Notes: a model not told the origin generated them from the letters alone. 16,299 nucleotides of DNA from Carnobacterium_A sp036639135 (GCA_036639135.1 JAVWJE010000044.1:1-16299); one strand, 5' to 3'; positions 6,551 through 15,232 are shown, counted from the first letter of the stretch. Numbers and translations are program-made.

Positions 6551-7657
6551 ATGGCAGAAGATCGTAAAGCAGAAGACCGCAAACAAGCACTAGATCTAGC
6601 ATTAAAGAAAATAGAAAAAAACTTTGGTAAAGGTTCAGTTATGAAATTAGGAGAAAAAGTTGATACTCGTATTTCAACTATTCCAAGTGGTTCATTAGCA
6701 TTAGATGTAGCCTTAGGAGTCGGCGGTTTTCCGAGAGGGAGAATCATAGAAGTCTACGGACCAGAAAGTTCTGGTAAAACAACGGTAGCTTTACATGCAG
6801 TAGCTGAAGTTCAAAAGCAAGGTGGAATAGCTGCCTTTATTGATGCTGAGAATGCATTGGATCCAAAATATGCAGCAGCATTAGGTGTAGATATTGATGA
6901 GTTGTTATTATCACAACCTGATACGGGTGAACAAGGTTTAGAAATTGCTGATGCATTAGTTTCAAGTGGAGCTGTAGACATTGTTGTTATTGACTCAGTG
7001 GCTGCGTTAGTTCCTCGTGCAGAAATTGAAGGAGAAATGGGAGATAGTCACGTTGGTTTACAAGCTCGCTTGATGTCTCAAGCTCTTCGTAAATTGTCTG
7101 GTTCAATAAATAAAACAAAAACAATTGCTTTGTTTATCAATCAGATTCGAGAAAAAGTTGGTGTAATGTTTGGTAACCCTGAAATAACACCAGGTGGCCG
7201 TGCTCTTAAGTTTTACGCAACGATTCGTTTAGAAGTAAGACGTGCAGAACAAATTAAGCAAGGTACAGATATTATGGGAAACCGTACAAAAATAAAAGTA
7301 GTGAAAAACAAAGTAGCTCCACCATTTAGAGTAGCAGAAGTTGATATTATGTATGGAGAAGGAATTTCTCAAGTTGGAGAACTTGTCGATATGGGATCAG
7401 AAAAAGATATCATTGATAAAGCAGGAGCATGGTATTCATATGAAGGTGAAAGAATTGGACAAGGTCGCGAAAATGCGAAACGCTATTTCTTAGACCATCC
7501 AGAGTTAAGAGCTGAAATTGAGAAAAAGGTACGTGCTGCTTATGGTATAGGTGAAGTTTCGGAAGATGTTGAAGAAACTCAAAAAGAAAACGAAAAAAAG
7601 AAAACTGATTCAACTTCAGAGAAAAAAAGTAAACCTACTTTAACTGAAGAAAAATAG
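6551..7657 (+). CDS. recA: Recombinase RecA
   Basis: A 368-residue RecA. It polymerises on single-stranded DNA, drives homologous pairing and strand exchange, and triggers LexA self-cleavage. Visible motifs: Walker A GPESSGKT at 70-77, the catalytic Glu100 region FIDAENALDP (97-106), Walker B around Asp148 (VVIDS), the L1 region EGEMGDSHVGLQARLMSQ (160-177), the L2 region QIREKVGVMFGNPEITPGG (198-216) and the KFYATIRLEVRR segment (220-231). The C-terminus (about 330-368) is a Lys/Glu-rich tail, as in many Bacillota. Residue 101 is Asn where E. coli and B. subtilis RecA have His (AEHALDP). The start is certain: AGGAGG at 6538-6543, 7 nt upstream, and a canonical N-terminal helix. The gene is monocistronic by layout, with SOS-controlled promoters before it and a strong terminator behind. 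Confidence 0.99.
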   Translation: MAEDRKAEDRKQALDLALKKIEKNFGKGSVMKLGEKVDTRISTIPSGSLALDVALGVGGFPRGRIIEVYGPESSGKTTVALHAVAEVQKQGGIAAFIDAENALDPKYAAALGVDIDELLLSQPDTGEQGLEIADALVSSGAVDIVVIDSVAALVPRAEIEGEMGDSHVGLQARLMSQALRKLSGSINKTKTIALFINQIREKVGVMFGNPEITPGGRALKFYATIRLEVRRAEQIKQGTDIMGNRTKIKVVKNKVAPPFRVAEVDIMYGEGISQVGELVDMGSEKDIIDKAGAWYSYEGERIGQGRENAKRYFLDHPELRAEIEKKVRAAYGIGEVSEDVEETQKENEKKKTDSTSEKKSKPTLTEEK

Positions 7658-7680
7658 ATCTTATTTTTTGAAAATATCTA

Positions 7681-7725
7681 AAAAAGAAGCTAGAACGGTT
7701 TTGTGCCGGTTTAGCTTCTTTTTTT
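7681..7725 (+). terminator. Rho-independent terminator of recA
   Basis: AAAAAGAAGCTA (7681-7692) pairs with TAGCTTCTTTTT (7712-7723). The stem continues with AAC/GTT and GG/CC around two single-base bulges, and a seven-T run ends at 7725. It cleanly separates recA from rny. Confidence 0.93.
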
Positions 7726-7980
7726 AAAAAAAAGAAACAAAGGGGAAAAATAAGGGTTATATAAAAAGACGATCTCATTTAATGAACAAAAGTAGCCTAA
7801 ACACCCTCAAAAGTTATTATTAAGTTGACATGTCCAGTGTAGACAATTAAAATTAAGATATCCTTTATTTTATCTTTAGATAACAGGTAGGTTTTATTGG
7901 TAAAAAGTTACGAGTTCTACCAGATAATTAATAAGTGATAAACAGGAAATATAAACTAAATAAGATACGGAGGTGGAAGA
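7726..7980 (+). other. Gene-free region before rny: promoter plus leader
   Basis: The recA-rny gap (7658-7980) is over 300 bases. After the recA terminator, 7726-7824 holds no gene or clear motif. The rny promoter follows at 7825-7853, then an AT-rich leader of about 120 nt with short complementary segments: TTATC/GATAA at about 7870-7883 and GGTAG (7886-7890) with CTACC (7917-7921). No riboswitch class or tRNA is recognisable. GGAGGTGG at 7969-7976 is the rny ribosome binding site. Confidence 0.6.
7825..7853 (+). promoter_or_regulatory. Consensus-like promoter of rny
   Basis: A perfect -35 TTGACA (7825-7830), a 17-bp spacer and -10 TAAAAT (7848-7853). This is the best vegetative promoter match in the window. 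GACATGTC (7827-7834) is palindromic and TGTC/GACA half-sites recur at 7831-7834 and 7842-7845, so a repressor could bind here, but none is identified. Confidence 0.82.
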
Positions 7981-9540
7981 ATGAATTTCAATAATATAGC
8001 CTTCGCTATCGTTACTTTAATTGTTGGTCTTTTTGTAGGATATGCAATCCGCAAATCAAAACATGAAAAAGAATTGGCTGGTGCTAGAAACACCGCAACT
8101 GGAATATTGGATGAAGCGCAAAGAGAAGCAGAAACCATGAAAAAAGAAGCGATGTTAGAAGCGAGGGACGAAAACTACAAATATAGAACTGAAATTGAAA
8201 CTGAGCTAAAAGAGAGAAGAAATGAGATTCTAAGACAAGAAAACCGGTTAGTACAACGTGAAGATAATATTGACCGTAAAAATGATAGCTTAGAAAAACG
8301 TGAACGGACACTTGAAGCGAAAGAAGAGAAACTAGGTTCAAGACAGCAATTGTTGGACGATTTGGAGAACCAAGCAAGAAAATTAGTTGAACAACAAGAA
8401 TTAGAATTAGAAAACGTAGCAGCTCTTTCACGAGAAGACGCTAAACATATTATTATTGAAGAAACAGAAGAACAGCTATCTCATGAACTTGCTGTTATGG
8501 TTAAACATTCTGAAGAAAAAGCTAAAGAAGAAGGAGATCGACGTGCACGAGAGTTGATTGCTTCAGCTATTCAAAGAAGCGCTGCAGATCAAGTTTCTGA
8601 ATCAACAGTTTCTGTTGTATCTCTACCAAATGATGAGATGAAAGGTCGCATTATTGGGCGTGAAGGTCGTAATATACGAGCTCTTGAAACATTAACGGGT
8701 ATCGATTTAATTATTGATGACACACCAGAAGCAGTGATTTTAAGTGGATTTGATCCGATTCGTAGAGAGATTGCCCGCATGACTCTTGAGAAATTGATTC
8801 AAGATGGCAGAATTCATCCTGCCCGCATTGAAGAAATGGTAGAAAAATCACGTAAAGAAATGGATGAAAGAATCCGCGAAATTGGTGAACAAGCAACATT
8901 TGAAGTCGGGGTACATTCTATTCACCCAGATATTATAAAAATATTGGGACGTTTACGTTTTAGAACAAGTTATGGACAGAACGTTTTACAGCATTCGATT
9001 GAAGTCGCTAAGTTAGCAGGAGTTCTTGCTGCTGAATTAGGAGAAGATGTAACGTTAGCTAAACGCGCAGGTTTACTACATGATATCGGTAAAGCCTTAG
9101 ACCACGAAGTAGAAGGTTCACATGTCGAGATTGGTGCAGAAATTGCCATGCGTTATAAAGAAAACGATACAGTTATTAATGCAATCGCATCTCATCATGG
9201 AGATGTAGAAGCTACTTCTGTTATTTCAGTGTTGGTAGCAGCTTCAGATGCTTTATCTGCCGCTAGACCAGGAGCTAGAAGTGAATCGCTTGAAAATTAT
9301 ATTCATCGTCTAGAGAAATTAGAAAGCATTTCTAATAGTTTTGAAGGTGTAGAACAAAGTTACGCTATTCAAGCAGGACGTGAAATAAGAATCATGGTTA
9401 AACCAGATTCGGTTGATGATCTAGAAGCTATCAGTTTAGCTAGAGATGTGAGAAATATGATTGAGGATGAGTTAGATTATCCAGGACATATTAAAGTAAC
9501 GGTTATTCGTGAAGTACGAGCAATCGAATATGCAAAATAG
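7981..9540 (+). CDS. rny: Ribonuclease Y
   Basis: A membrane-anchored endoribonuclease that initiates bulk mRNA decay in Gram-positive bacteria. It has 519 residues (B. subtilis 520). Domain order: N-terminal membrane anchor at about 5-23 (NIAFAIVTLIVGLFVGYAI); a long charged coiled coil to about 200 (runs of Glu/Lys/Arg); a KH RNA-binding domain with GRIIGREGRNIR at 222-233; an HD phosphohydrolase domain with the catalytic pair His367-Asp368 (LLHDIGKA) and a downstream ASHHGD motif; then the conserved C-terminus ending in GHIKVTVIREVRAIEYAK. The ATG is set by GGAGGTGG at 7969-7976. It has its own strong promoter and is followed by a terminator, so it is mostly monocistronic, with ymdB downstream as in most Bacillota. 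RNase Y levels are often autoregulated through the leader in other species; the leader here is long enough for that but shows no proof. Confidence 0.98.
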   Translation: MNFNNIAFAIVTLIVGLFVGYAIRKSKHEKELAGARNTATGILDEAQREAETMKKEAMLEARDENYKYRTEIETELKERRNEILRQENRLVQREDNIDRKNDSLEKRERTLEAKEEKLGSRQQLLDDLENQARKLVEQQELELENVAALSREDAKHIIIEETEEQLSHELAVMVKHSEEKAKEEGDRRARELIASAIQRSAADQVSESTVSVVSLPNDEMKGRIIGREGRNIRALETLTGIDLIIDDTPEAVILSGFDPIRREIARMTLEKLIQDGRIHPARIEEMVEKSRKEMDERIREIGEQATFEVGVHSIHPDIIKILGRLRFRTSYGQNVLQHSIEVAKLAGVLAAELGEDVTLAKRAGLLHDIGKALDHEVEGSHVEIGAEIAMRYKENDTVINAIASHHGDVEATSVISVLVAASDALSAARPGARSESLENYIHRLEKLESISNSFEGVEQSYAIQAGREIRIMVKPDSVDDLEAISLARDVRNMIEDELDYPGHIKVTVIREVRAIEYAK

Positions 9541-9563
9541 ATAAAATTGAATAGAAATAACTT

Positions 9564-9609
9564 AAAAAGATACAAAATGAATGTAAACCATTTGTTTTGT
9601 ATCTTTTTT
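9564..9609 (+). terminator. Rho-independent terminator of rny
   Basis: AAAAAGATACAAAA (9564-9577) is perfectly complementary to TTTTGTATCTTTTT (9595-9608), with a 17-nt loop and a T6 run ending at 9609. The A-run on the left makes it potentially bidirectional. Confidence 0.87.
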
Positions 9610-9671
9610 GATGAAAAAATAAATGAAGAACGAATAGAAATATTTCGTTGCTTTTATTTACTGCGATTTAT

Positions 9672-9680
9672 TGTTAAAAT
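9672..9680 (+). promoter_or_regulatory. Possible extended -10 promoter for ymdB
   Basis: TGTTAAAAT (9672-9680) is an extended -10 lying between the rny terminator and the ymdB start. The -35 region is only T-rich (TTTATT at 9653-9658), so this is a weak call. A transcript from here would have a leader of about 30 nt. Confidence 0.4.
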
Positions 9681-9717
9681 GAGTTTAATGCAATTATCTA
9701 GAGAAGAGGCAATAGAA

Positions 9718-10521
9718 ATGAGATTATTATTTATTGGTGATGTAGTCGGATCTATGGGACGAGAAATGGTTCATGATCATCTACACAAATTAAAACAGCA
9801 ATACAAACCACAAGTAACTATTTTAAATGGTGAAAATGCAGCAGCTGGAAGAGGAATTACTGAAAAAATTTATAAAGGATTTCTTCAAGATGGAGTAGAT
9901 ATTGTTACTATGGGAAACCATACGTGGGACAACCGCGATATCTTTGAGTTTATTAATGATGCTAAAAAAATGATTCGTCCAGCAAATTATCCTGAAGGAA
10001 CACCAGGAAATGGAATTGCATATATCAAGGTAAACCAATTAGAGTTAGCAGTTATTAACCTGATTGGAAGAGTATTTATGTCTGATGTAGATGATCCTTT
10101 CAGAAAAGCTGATGAATTAGTCGAAGAAGCGAGTCAACGCACTCCCTTAATTTTTGTCGACTTCCATGCGGAAACGACTAGTGAAAAACAAGCAATGGGA
10201 TGGTACTTAGATGGCAGAGTTTCTGCAGTAGTTGGTACGCATACGCATGTGCAAACTAACGATGCTCGTATACTACCAGCTGGTACAGCCTACCTAACAG
10301 ACGCAGGCATGACGGGACCTTATGATGAGGTTTTGGGAATGAGACGTGAATCTGTTATTAACCGCTTTTTGACTCAAATGCCTACGCGATTTGAGGTACC
10401 AAAAGAAGGCCGCAAATTATTATCAGGTTGTTTTATAGAAATTGATGATACAACTGGAGCAGCAAAAAAAATTGAAAATATTGTTATTAATGATGATCGT
10501 CCATTTGGAAATGATTTTTAA
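9718..10521 (+). CDS. ymdB: YmdB-type metallophosphoesterase (2',3'-cyclic nucleotide phosphodiesterase)
   Basis: A 267-residue calcineurin-like phosphoesterase of the YmdB family (TIGR00282; B. subtilis 264 residues). All expected metal and catalytic residues are in place: Asp8 (FIGDVVG), Glu39-Asn40 (NGENAAAGRGI), Asn67-His68 (GNHTWDNRD), His150 (DFHAE), and His175/His177 (GTHTHVQT). Family members hydrolyse 2',3'-cyclic nucleotides in vitro and in B. subtilis influence motility versus biofilm gene expression; YmdB and RNase Y functions are connected there. The same frame is open 57 codons further upstream (from a TTG near 9547), but that segment runs through the rny terminator and is unlike the family. 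The ATG at 9718 has a purine-rich GAAGAGG site (9703-9709) and gives the family-typical N-terminus MRLLFIGDVVG. mutS follows after 46 bp with no terminator, so the two are probably cotranscribed. Confidence 0.95.
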   Translation: MRLLFIGDVVGSMGREMVHDHLHKLKQQYKPQVTILNGENAAAGRGITEKIYKGFLQDGVDIVTMGNHTWDNRDIFEFINDAKKMIRPANYPEGTPGNGIAYIKVNQLELAVINLIGRVFMSDVDDPFRKADELVEEASQRTPLIFVDFHAETTSEKQAMGWYLDGRVSAVVGTHTHVQTNDARILPAGTAYLTDAGMTGPYDEVLGMRRESVINRFLTQMPTRFEVPKEGRKLLSGCFIEIDDTTGAAKKIENIVINDDRPFGNDF

Positions 10522-10567
10522 TTAAGTATGATCGATTAAAAAGAAAAAAGTGAGGTAGGGAATAAGC

Positions 10568-13177
10568 ATGCCACAAAAAACAGAGCATACACCTATGATG
10601 GTACAATATCTAGGAATTAAAAAACAATATCCAGATGCGTTCTTGTTTTATCGCTTAGGTGATTTCTATGAGATGTTCAATGAAGATGCGATAAAGGCTT
10701 CCCAGTTATTAGAAGTTACATTAACGAGTCGGAATCGAAATGCAGAGAACCCGATACCGATGTGTGGAGTACCTTATCATGCAGCTAGAGGATATATTGA
10801 TGTTTTAATTGAAAAAGGGTACAAAGTAGCTATTTGTGAACAAGTAGAAGATCCGAAGACAGCTAAAGGAATGGTCAAGCGAGAAGTTGTTCAATTGATC
10901 ACACCTGGAACGGCTATAGAATCCAAAAATATGGATGCTAAATCGAATAACTATTTGGTTGCATTATCAATAACAGATACAAATCAATTTAATCTTGCTT
11001 ATGCTGATTTAAGTACTGGAGAATTAAAAGCTACTCAATTATCTTCTATAGAAGAAGTTATAAATGAATTAAGTGGTTTAAAGACAAAAGAAGTTGTTTT
11101 TGAAGAAGCTAAAAATTTAGATTTACAAATTGAATTGAAAACGAAGTTGGGTGTCATGATTTCAATCCAAAAAAAGAGTGAAGAAAATTCTTCACTATCC
11201 TATTTGACTAGTGAAGTAGAAGATGAGAACATTGTTTCAGCTATAAAAATTTTATTGTCTTATTTAGCTGTAACCCAAAAAAGAAGTCTAGCTCATTTGC
11301 AAAAGGCAGAAGTATACATTTCAGAACATTTTTTGAAAATGGATCATTATTCAAAACATAACCTAGAATTAACAGCATCAATTAGAACTGGGCAAAAAAA
11401 AGGAACCTTATTATGGCTTTTAGATGAAACGAAAACGGCTATGGGTGGCCGATTAATAAAGCAATGGATTGATCGTCCTTTAATTCAAGAAAAAACTATA
11501 AAAAAACGTCAAGATGTGGTTGAAAGTTTAATGAATCATTTCTTTGAACGAACTGATTTAAATGAAGCTTTAACAAGAGTATATGATTTAGAACGCTTAG
11601 CTGGCAGAGTAGCATTTGGAAATGTTAATGGCCGAGATTTGCTTCAATTAAAGACATCTCTATCACAAATTCCACTTTTGAAACAAATTATTGCATTAAT
11701 AAACAAGGGTGAATGGGATAACCTAATCACTCATTTAGATGATGTACCGGAAGTTGTGGATTTAATAGAACGAGCTGTTCACGTAGATGCACCGCTTTCG
11801 CTAAAAGATGGAAATATTATTAAAGATGGATTCGATGAACAACTGGATATTTATCGAGAGGCTATGCGCAATGGCAAGCAGTGGATTGCTCAGTTGGAAG
11901 CGCAAGAGCGCCAAAAAACAGGTATAAGAACCTTGAAAATCGGATATAATCGTGTATTTGGTTATTATATTGAAATAACTAAATCTAATTTAGCTAACTT
12001 GCCTGAAGGACTCTATGAACGTAAACAAACATTGGCTAATGCTGAGCGTTTCATCACACCTGAACTAAAAGAAAAAGAAACGTTAATTCTGGAAGCAGAA
12101 GAAAAGTCATTAGCTTTGGAATACGAATTATTTACGAAAGTAAGAGATGAAGTCAAACAATATATTGATAGACTTCAGTTATTGGCTAAGACGGTAGCAA
12201 CTATTGATGTCCTACAAAGTTTCGCTACAATTAGCGAGAAATATCATTATGTAAGACCTAAGTTGACTTATGATAGTAGAGAACTGATACTGAAAGATGG
12301 GAGACACCCCGTTGTAGAAAAAGTTTTGGGTCAACAGACCTATGTACCCAATAGCGTTGAAATGGATGAGCAAACAGAGATCATGTTGATAACTGGACCA
12401 AATATGTCCGGTAAAAGCACATACATGCGTCAGCTAGCTTTAACGGTTATTATGGCTCAAATGGGTTGCTTTGTTCCTGCTCAATCAGCACAATTGCCGA
12501 TATTTGATCGGATTTTCACTCGTATTGGAGCGGCTGATGATTTGATTTCTGGTCAGAGTACATTTATGGTTGAAATGATAGAAGCCAATCAAGCTTTACG
12601 ACACGCGACTCAACACAGTTTAATTTTATTTGACGAGATTGGTAGAGGAACGGCTACATTCGACGGTATGGCTCTAGCAGAAGCAATTATCGAATACATT
12701 CATAATCATGTGCATGGCAAAACATTGTTCTCTACTCATTATCATGAATTGACGGTATTAGACCAGGAATTAAAAGGACTGGTAAACACACATGTAGGGG
12801 CAGTAGAAGAAGATGGCGAATTAATCTTTTTACACAAAATGTTACCTGGAGCGGCAGATAAAAGTTATGGAATACATGTAGCTAAGTTAGCTGGATTGCC
12901 GAAAGACTTATTAACGAGAGCAACGGTAATTTTAGAACGTCTTGAAAAGAAAGAAGAATTATTATTAGAATCAACAGCTCAAAAAACAAAAGATGTAGAA
13001 GAGAGAACGGTCAAAAACAATATAGAAGCAGATAAAGAAGAACAATTATCATTATTTGGTATGATAAATGAAAAAGAAACTTCTATCGTAAAAACATTAA
13101 CTGAACTAAACCTATTAACAATGACTCCTCTAGAAGCTTTAAATGTATTGCATAGTCTTCAACAGCAGCTTGATTAA
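10568..13177 (+). CDS. mutS: DNA mismatch repair protein MutS
   Basis: An 869-residue mismatch sensor. It binds mispairs and small loops and, on ATP exchange, recruits MutL. The N-terminal mismatch-recognition motif is Phe33-Tyr34-Glu35 (GDFYEMF), with Phe33 and Glu35 contacting the mispair. The connector, lever and clamp regions run to about residue 570. The ABC-type ATPase has Walker A GPNMSGKST at 610-618, the region GQSTFMVEM, Walker B LILFDEIGRGTATFDG, and the switch STHYHEL. Near the C-terminus QLSLF (826-830) is a textbook sliding-clamp-binding motif, just ahead of the final tetramerisation helices (LEALNVLHSLQQQLD). The ribosome binding sequence GAGGTAGGG lies at 10552-10560. mutL starts 40 nt after the stop. 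In Bacillus, sporulation and tdh/kbl genes separate ymdB and mutS; here they are adjacent, the arrangement expected in Lactobacillales. Confidence 0.98.
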   Translation: MPQKTEHTPMMVQYLGIKKQYPDAFLFYRLGDFYEMFNEDAIKASQLLEVTLTSRNRNAENPIPMCGVPYHAARGYIDVLIEKGYKVAICEQVEDPKTAKGMVKREVVQLITPGTAIESKNMDAKSNNYLVALSITDTNQFNLAYADLSTGELKATQLSSIEEVINELSGLKTKEVVFEEAKNLDLQIELKTKLGVMISIQKKSEENSSLSYLTSEVEDENIVSAIKILLSYLAVTQKRSLAHLQKAEVYISEHFLKMDHYSKHNLELTASIRTGQKKGTLLWLLDETKTAMGGRLIKQWIDRPLIQEKTIKKRQDVVESLMNHFFERTDLNEALTRVYDLERLAGRVAFGNVNGRDLLQLKTSLSQIPLLKQIIALINKGEWDNLITHLDDVPEVVDLIERAVHVDAPLSLKDGNIIKDGFDEQLDIYREAMRNGKQWIAQLEAQERQKTGIRTLKIGYNRVFGYYIEITKSNLANLPEGLYERKQTLANAERFITPELKEKETLILEAEEKSLALEYELFTKVRDEVKQYIDRLQLLAKTVATIDVLQSFATISEKYHYVRPKLTYDSRELILKDGRHPVVEKVLGQQTYVPNSVEMDEQTEIMLITGPNMSGKSTYMRQLALTVIMAQMGCFVPAQSAQLPIFDRIFTRIGAADDLISGQSTFMVEMIEANQALRHATQHSLILFDEIGRGTATFDGMALAEAIIEYIHNHVHGKTLFSTHYHELTVLDQELKGLVNTHVGAVEEDGELIFLHKMLPGAADKSYGIHVAKLAGLPKDLLTRATVILERLEKKEELLLESTAQKTKDVEERTVKNNIEADKEEQLSLFGMINEKETSIVKTLTELNLLTMTPLEALNVLHSLQQQLD

Positions 13178-13217
13178 AAGAGCAACAAAAAATAGACAGA
13201 AAGGAACAGACAAAAAA

Positions 13218-15179
13218 ATGGTGAAAATTCAAGAACTCTCCGAAATATTAGCGAATCAAATAGCAGCTGGGGAAGTAATCGAACGACCTGCTTCAGTTGT
13301 GAAAGAACTGATAGAGAATGCAATTGATGCTGGAAGCACACAAATCGATATTCTAGTTGAAGAAGCAGGGCTAAAAAAAATTAAAATTATCGATAATGGG
13401 GAAGGGATTCCAGCAGAAGAAGTATTAAATGCTTTTAAACGACATGCGACAAGTAAAATTTATTCGCGTGATGATTTATTTAGAATTCGTACATTAGGGT
13501 TTAGAGGAGAAGCTTTGCCAAGTATTGCTTCTGTTTCTGAAGTCACATTAGAAACCTCAACTGGAGAAAGAGAAGGTGCTTTCGTCTATTTAAAAGGCGG
13601 CAAAGTAATTGAAGAGCGTTCTGCTCAATCCAGACAAGGAAGCACAATAATTGTAGAAAATTTATTTTTTAACACACCCGCACGTTTAAAGTATGTAAAA
13701 ACCATTCAAACTGAGCTTGCGAATATAACGGATATTGTCAATAGAATGGCCATTAGCCATCCTGATATAGCGTTTAGATTAGTTCATGATGAGAACCAAT
13801 TAACGAGAACAGCAGGTAACGGTGATCTGAAGCAAACGTTAGCTGGGATTTATGGTGTTACATTGGCTAAAAAAATGCGGAAAATAGAAGGACAAGATTT
13901 GGATTTTCAAATCAGTGGATATGTGTCACTACCAGAAATAACAAGAGCAAGCCGCAACTATCTTTCTATCATTATAAATGGCCGTTACATTAAGAATTAT
14001 TTATTGAATAAAGCTATTATTTCGGGTTATCGTTCGAAACTCATGGTCGGTCGCTTCCCGATTGCTGTTATTGAAATTAAAACAGACCCTTTGTTAATAG
14101 ACGTTAACGTTCATCCAACTAAACAAGAAATAAGAATTAGTAAAGAAAAAGAACTGATGGCATTAATCGAATTAGCTATTCATCAATGTTTGAGTAATGA
14201 ACAGTTAATACCTGAAGCATTAGGCAATTTAAATTTCAAAAAAAGAACGAATCAATCATCTGATCCTATTGAACAAACTAAACTAAATTTGTATCACAAT
14301 GCAATGAATCAAAATACTGAACCAAAAAAAGATTTACCTTATGAAGAAATTTGGGAAACATCAAAGACTACATCATTTTCTGCTCAAAATAGCGAAAATA
14401 ATCCTGATAAAGAGTCTAAGTTAGTTGGAGAAAAAGAATCATTTGTTTTAAATGAGACTGATGCTTTAAATAATCAAGAAGATAAAATAAGTATGAAAGA
14501 GAATCTATCACATCAACATCAAGCTCCTTATCTTCAAACAGCAGAAAAACTAATGAAAGTTGATGAAATAACTCCTTCTGAAAAGGTTCATTTACCATCT
14601 TTAGAGTATATTGGTCAAATGCATGGAACTTATTTGTTTGCTCAAAATGAAGAAGGGTTATATATATTAGATCAACATGCAGCACAAGAAAGAATCAAAT
14701 ACGAATATTTCCGTAAAAAAATTGGTGAAGTCAGCACTGATTTGCAAGAACTATTGGTTCCAATCATACTAGATTATCCTAATAGTGATACGATTAAAAT
14801 AAAAGAAAACCAACAAGCTCTTGAAGAAATAGGCATACACTTAGAACCTTTTGGACAAAACAGTTTCTTGTTAAGAAGTCATCCTGTGTGGTTCGATAAA
14901 GGTGCAGAAGAGCAAATAACGAAAGACTTAATTGATTTGTTGTTAGAAAAAGGGAAAGTAAATGTAGCTAAATTTCGTGAAGCTACAGCTATCATGATGA
15001 GTTGCAAAGGATCAATAAAAGCCAATCATCACTTAAATGATGCAGAAGCACGTTCATTGTTAAATGATCTAACCAAGACTAAAAATCCCTATAATTGTCC
15101 TCATGGCAGGCCTGTACTCATTCGTTTTACGAATAATGATATGGAAAAAATGTTTAAAAGAATTCAAGATTCTCATTAA
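13218..15179 (+). CDS. mutL: DNA mismatch repair protein MutL (endonuclease type)
   Basis: A 653-residue MutL. N-terminal GHKL ATPase: IQELSEILANQIAAGEV (4-20), Glu30 and Asn34 in KELIENAIDAGS, DNGEGIP (59-65), GFRGEALPSI (94-103). A poorly conserved, Asn/Ser/Glu-rich linker spans about 355-460. The C-terminal domain carries the metal-dependent nicking motif DQHAAQERIKYE (485-496), the clamp-binding QELLVP (510-515), CKGSIKANH and CPHGRP (627-632). So this is the MutH-independent nicking MutL typical of Bacillota. The same frame is open 25 codons upstream, overlapping mutS, but the family N-terminus begins at the ATG at 13218. The Shine-Dalgarno AAAGGA (13200-13205) is 12 nt away, longer than its neighbours, and may lower expression relative to MutS. 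A strong terminator follows. In related genomes ruvAB often comes next; here it does not. Confidence 0.97.
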   Translation: MVKIQELSEILANQIAAGEVIERPASVVKELIENAIDAGSTQIDILVEEAGLKKIKIIDNGEGIPAEEVLNAFKRHATSKIYSRDDLFRIRTLGFRGEALPSIASVSEVTLETSTGEREGAFVYLKGGKVIEERSAQSRQGSTIIVENLFFNTPARLKYVKTIQTELANITDIVNRMAISHPDIAFRLVHDENQLTRTAGNGDLKQTLAGIYGVTLAKKMRKIEGQDLDFQISGYVSLPEITRASRNYLSIIINGRYIKNYLLNKAIISGYRSKLMVGRFPIAVIEIKTDPLLIDVNVHPTKQEIRISKEKELMALIELAIHQCLSNEQLIPEALGNLNFKKRTNQSSDPIEQTKLNLYHNAMNQNTEPKKDLPYEEIWETSKTTSFSAQNSENNPDKESKLVGEKESFVLNETDALNNQEDKISMKENLSHQHQAPYLQTAEKLMKVDEITPSEKVHLPSLEYIGQMHGTYLFAQNEEGLYILDQHAAQERIKYEYFRKKIGEVSTDLQELLVPIILDYPNSDTIKIKENQQALEEIGIHLEPFGQNSFLLRSHPVWFDKGAEEQITKDLIDLLLEKGKVNVAKFREATAIMMSCKGSIKANHHLNDAEARSLLNDLTKTKNPYNCPHGRPVLIRFTNNDMEKMFKRIQDSH

Positions 15180-15232
15180 AAATAGAGAGAATAAAAAACG
15201 TTAATGTTAAACAATTTATGGAAACAAAAAAT

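Noticed and set aside
7782..7823. A 13-codon open frame (ATG to TAA) between recA and rny.
   Set aside because: No ribosome binding site precedes it, it ends at the rny -35, and nothing indicates translation.
7886..7925. tRNA-like or T-box-like look of the rny leader (GGTAG...GAGTTCTACC).
   Set aside because: No acceptor stem, anticodon arm or T-box core can be folded; only a 5-bp pairing supports it.
10515..10542. TTTTTAAT...ATTAAAAA inverted repeat at the ymdB stop, considered as a terminator.
   Set aside because: It consists only of A and T in the stem, with a 12-nt loop and no following U-run; too weak to terminate.
13143..13217. An upstream in-frame extension of mutL overlapping the end of mutS.
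   Set aside because: It has a non-family sequence and no ribosome site, and the canonical MutL N-terminus starts at 13218.
15128..15135. TACGAATA, an exact match to the streptococcal cin-box (competence sigma factor site).
   Set aside because: It lies inside the conserved 3' coding end of mutL, far from cinA. An 8-mer is expected by chance about once in every two windows of this size counting both strands.
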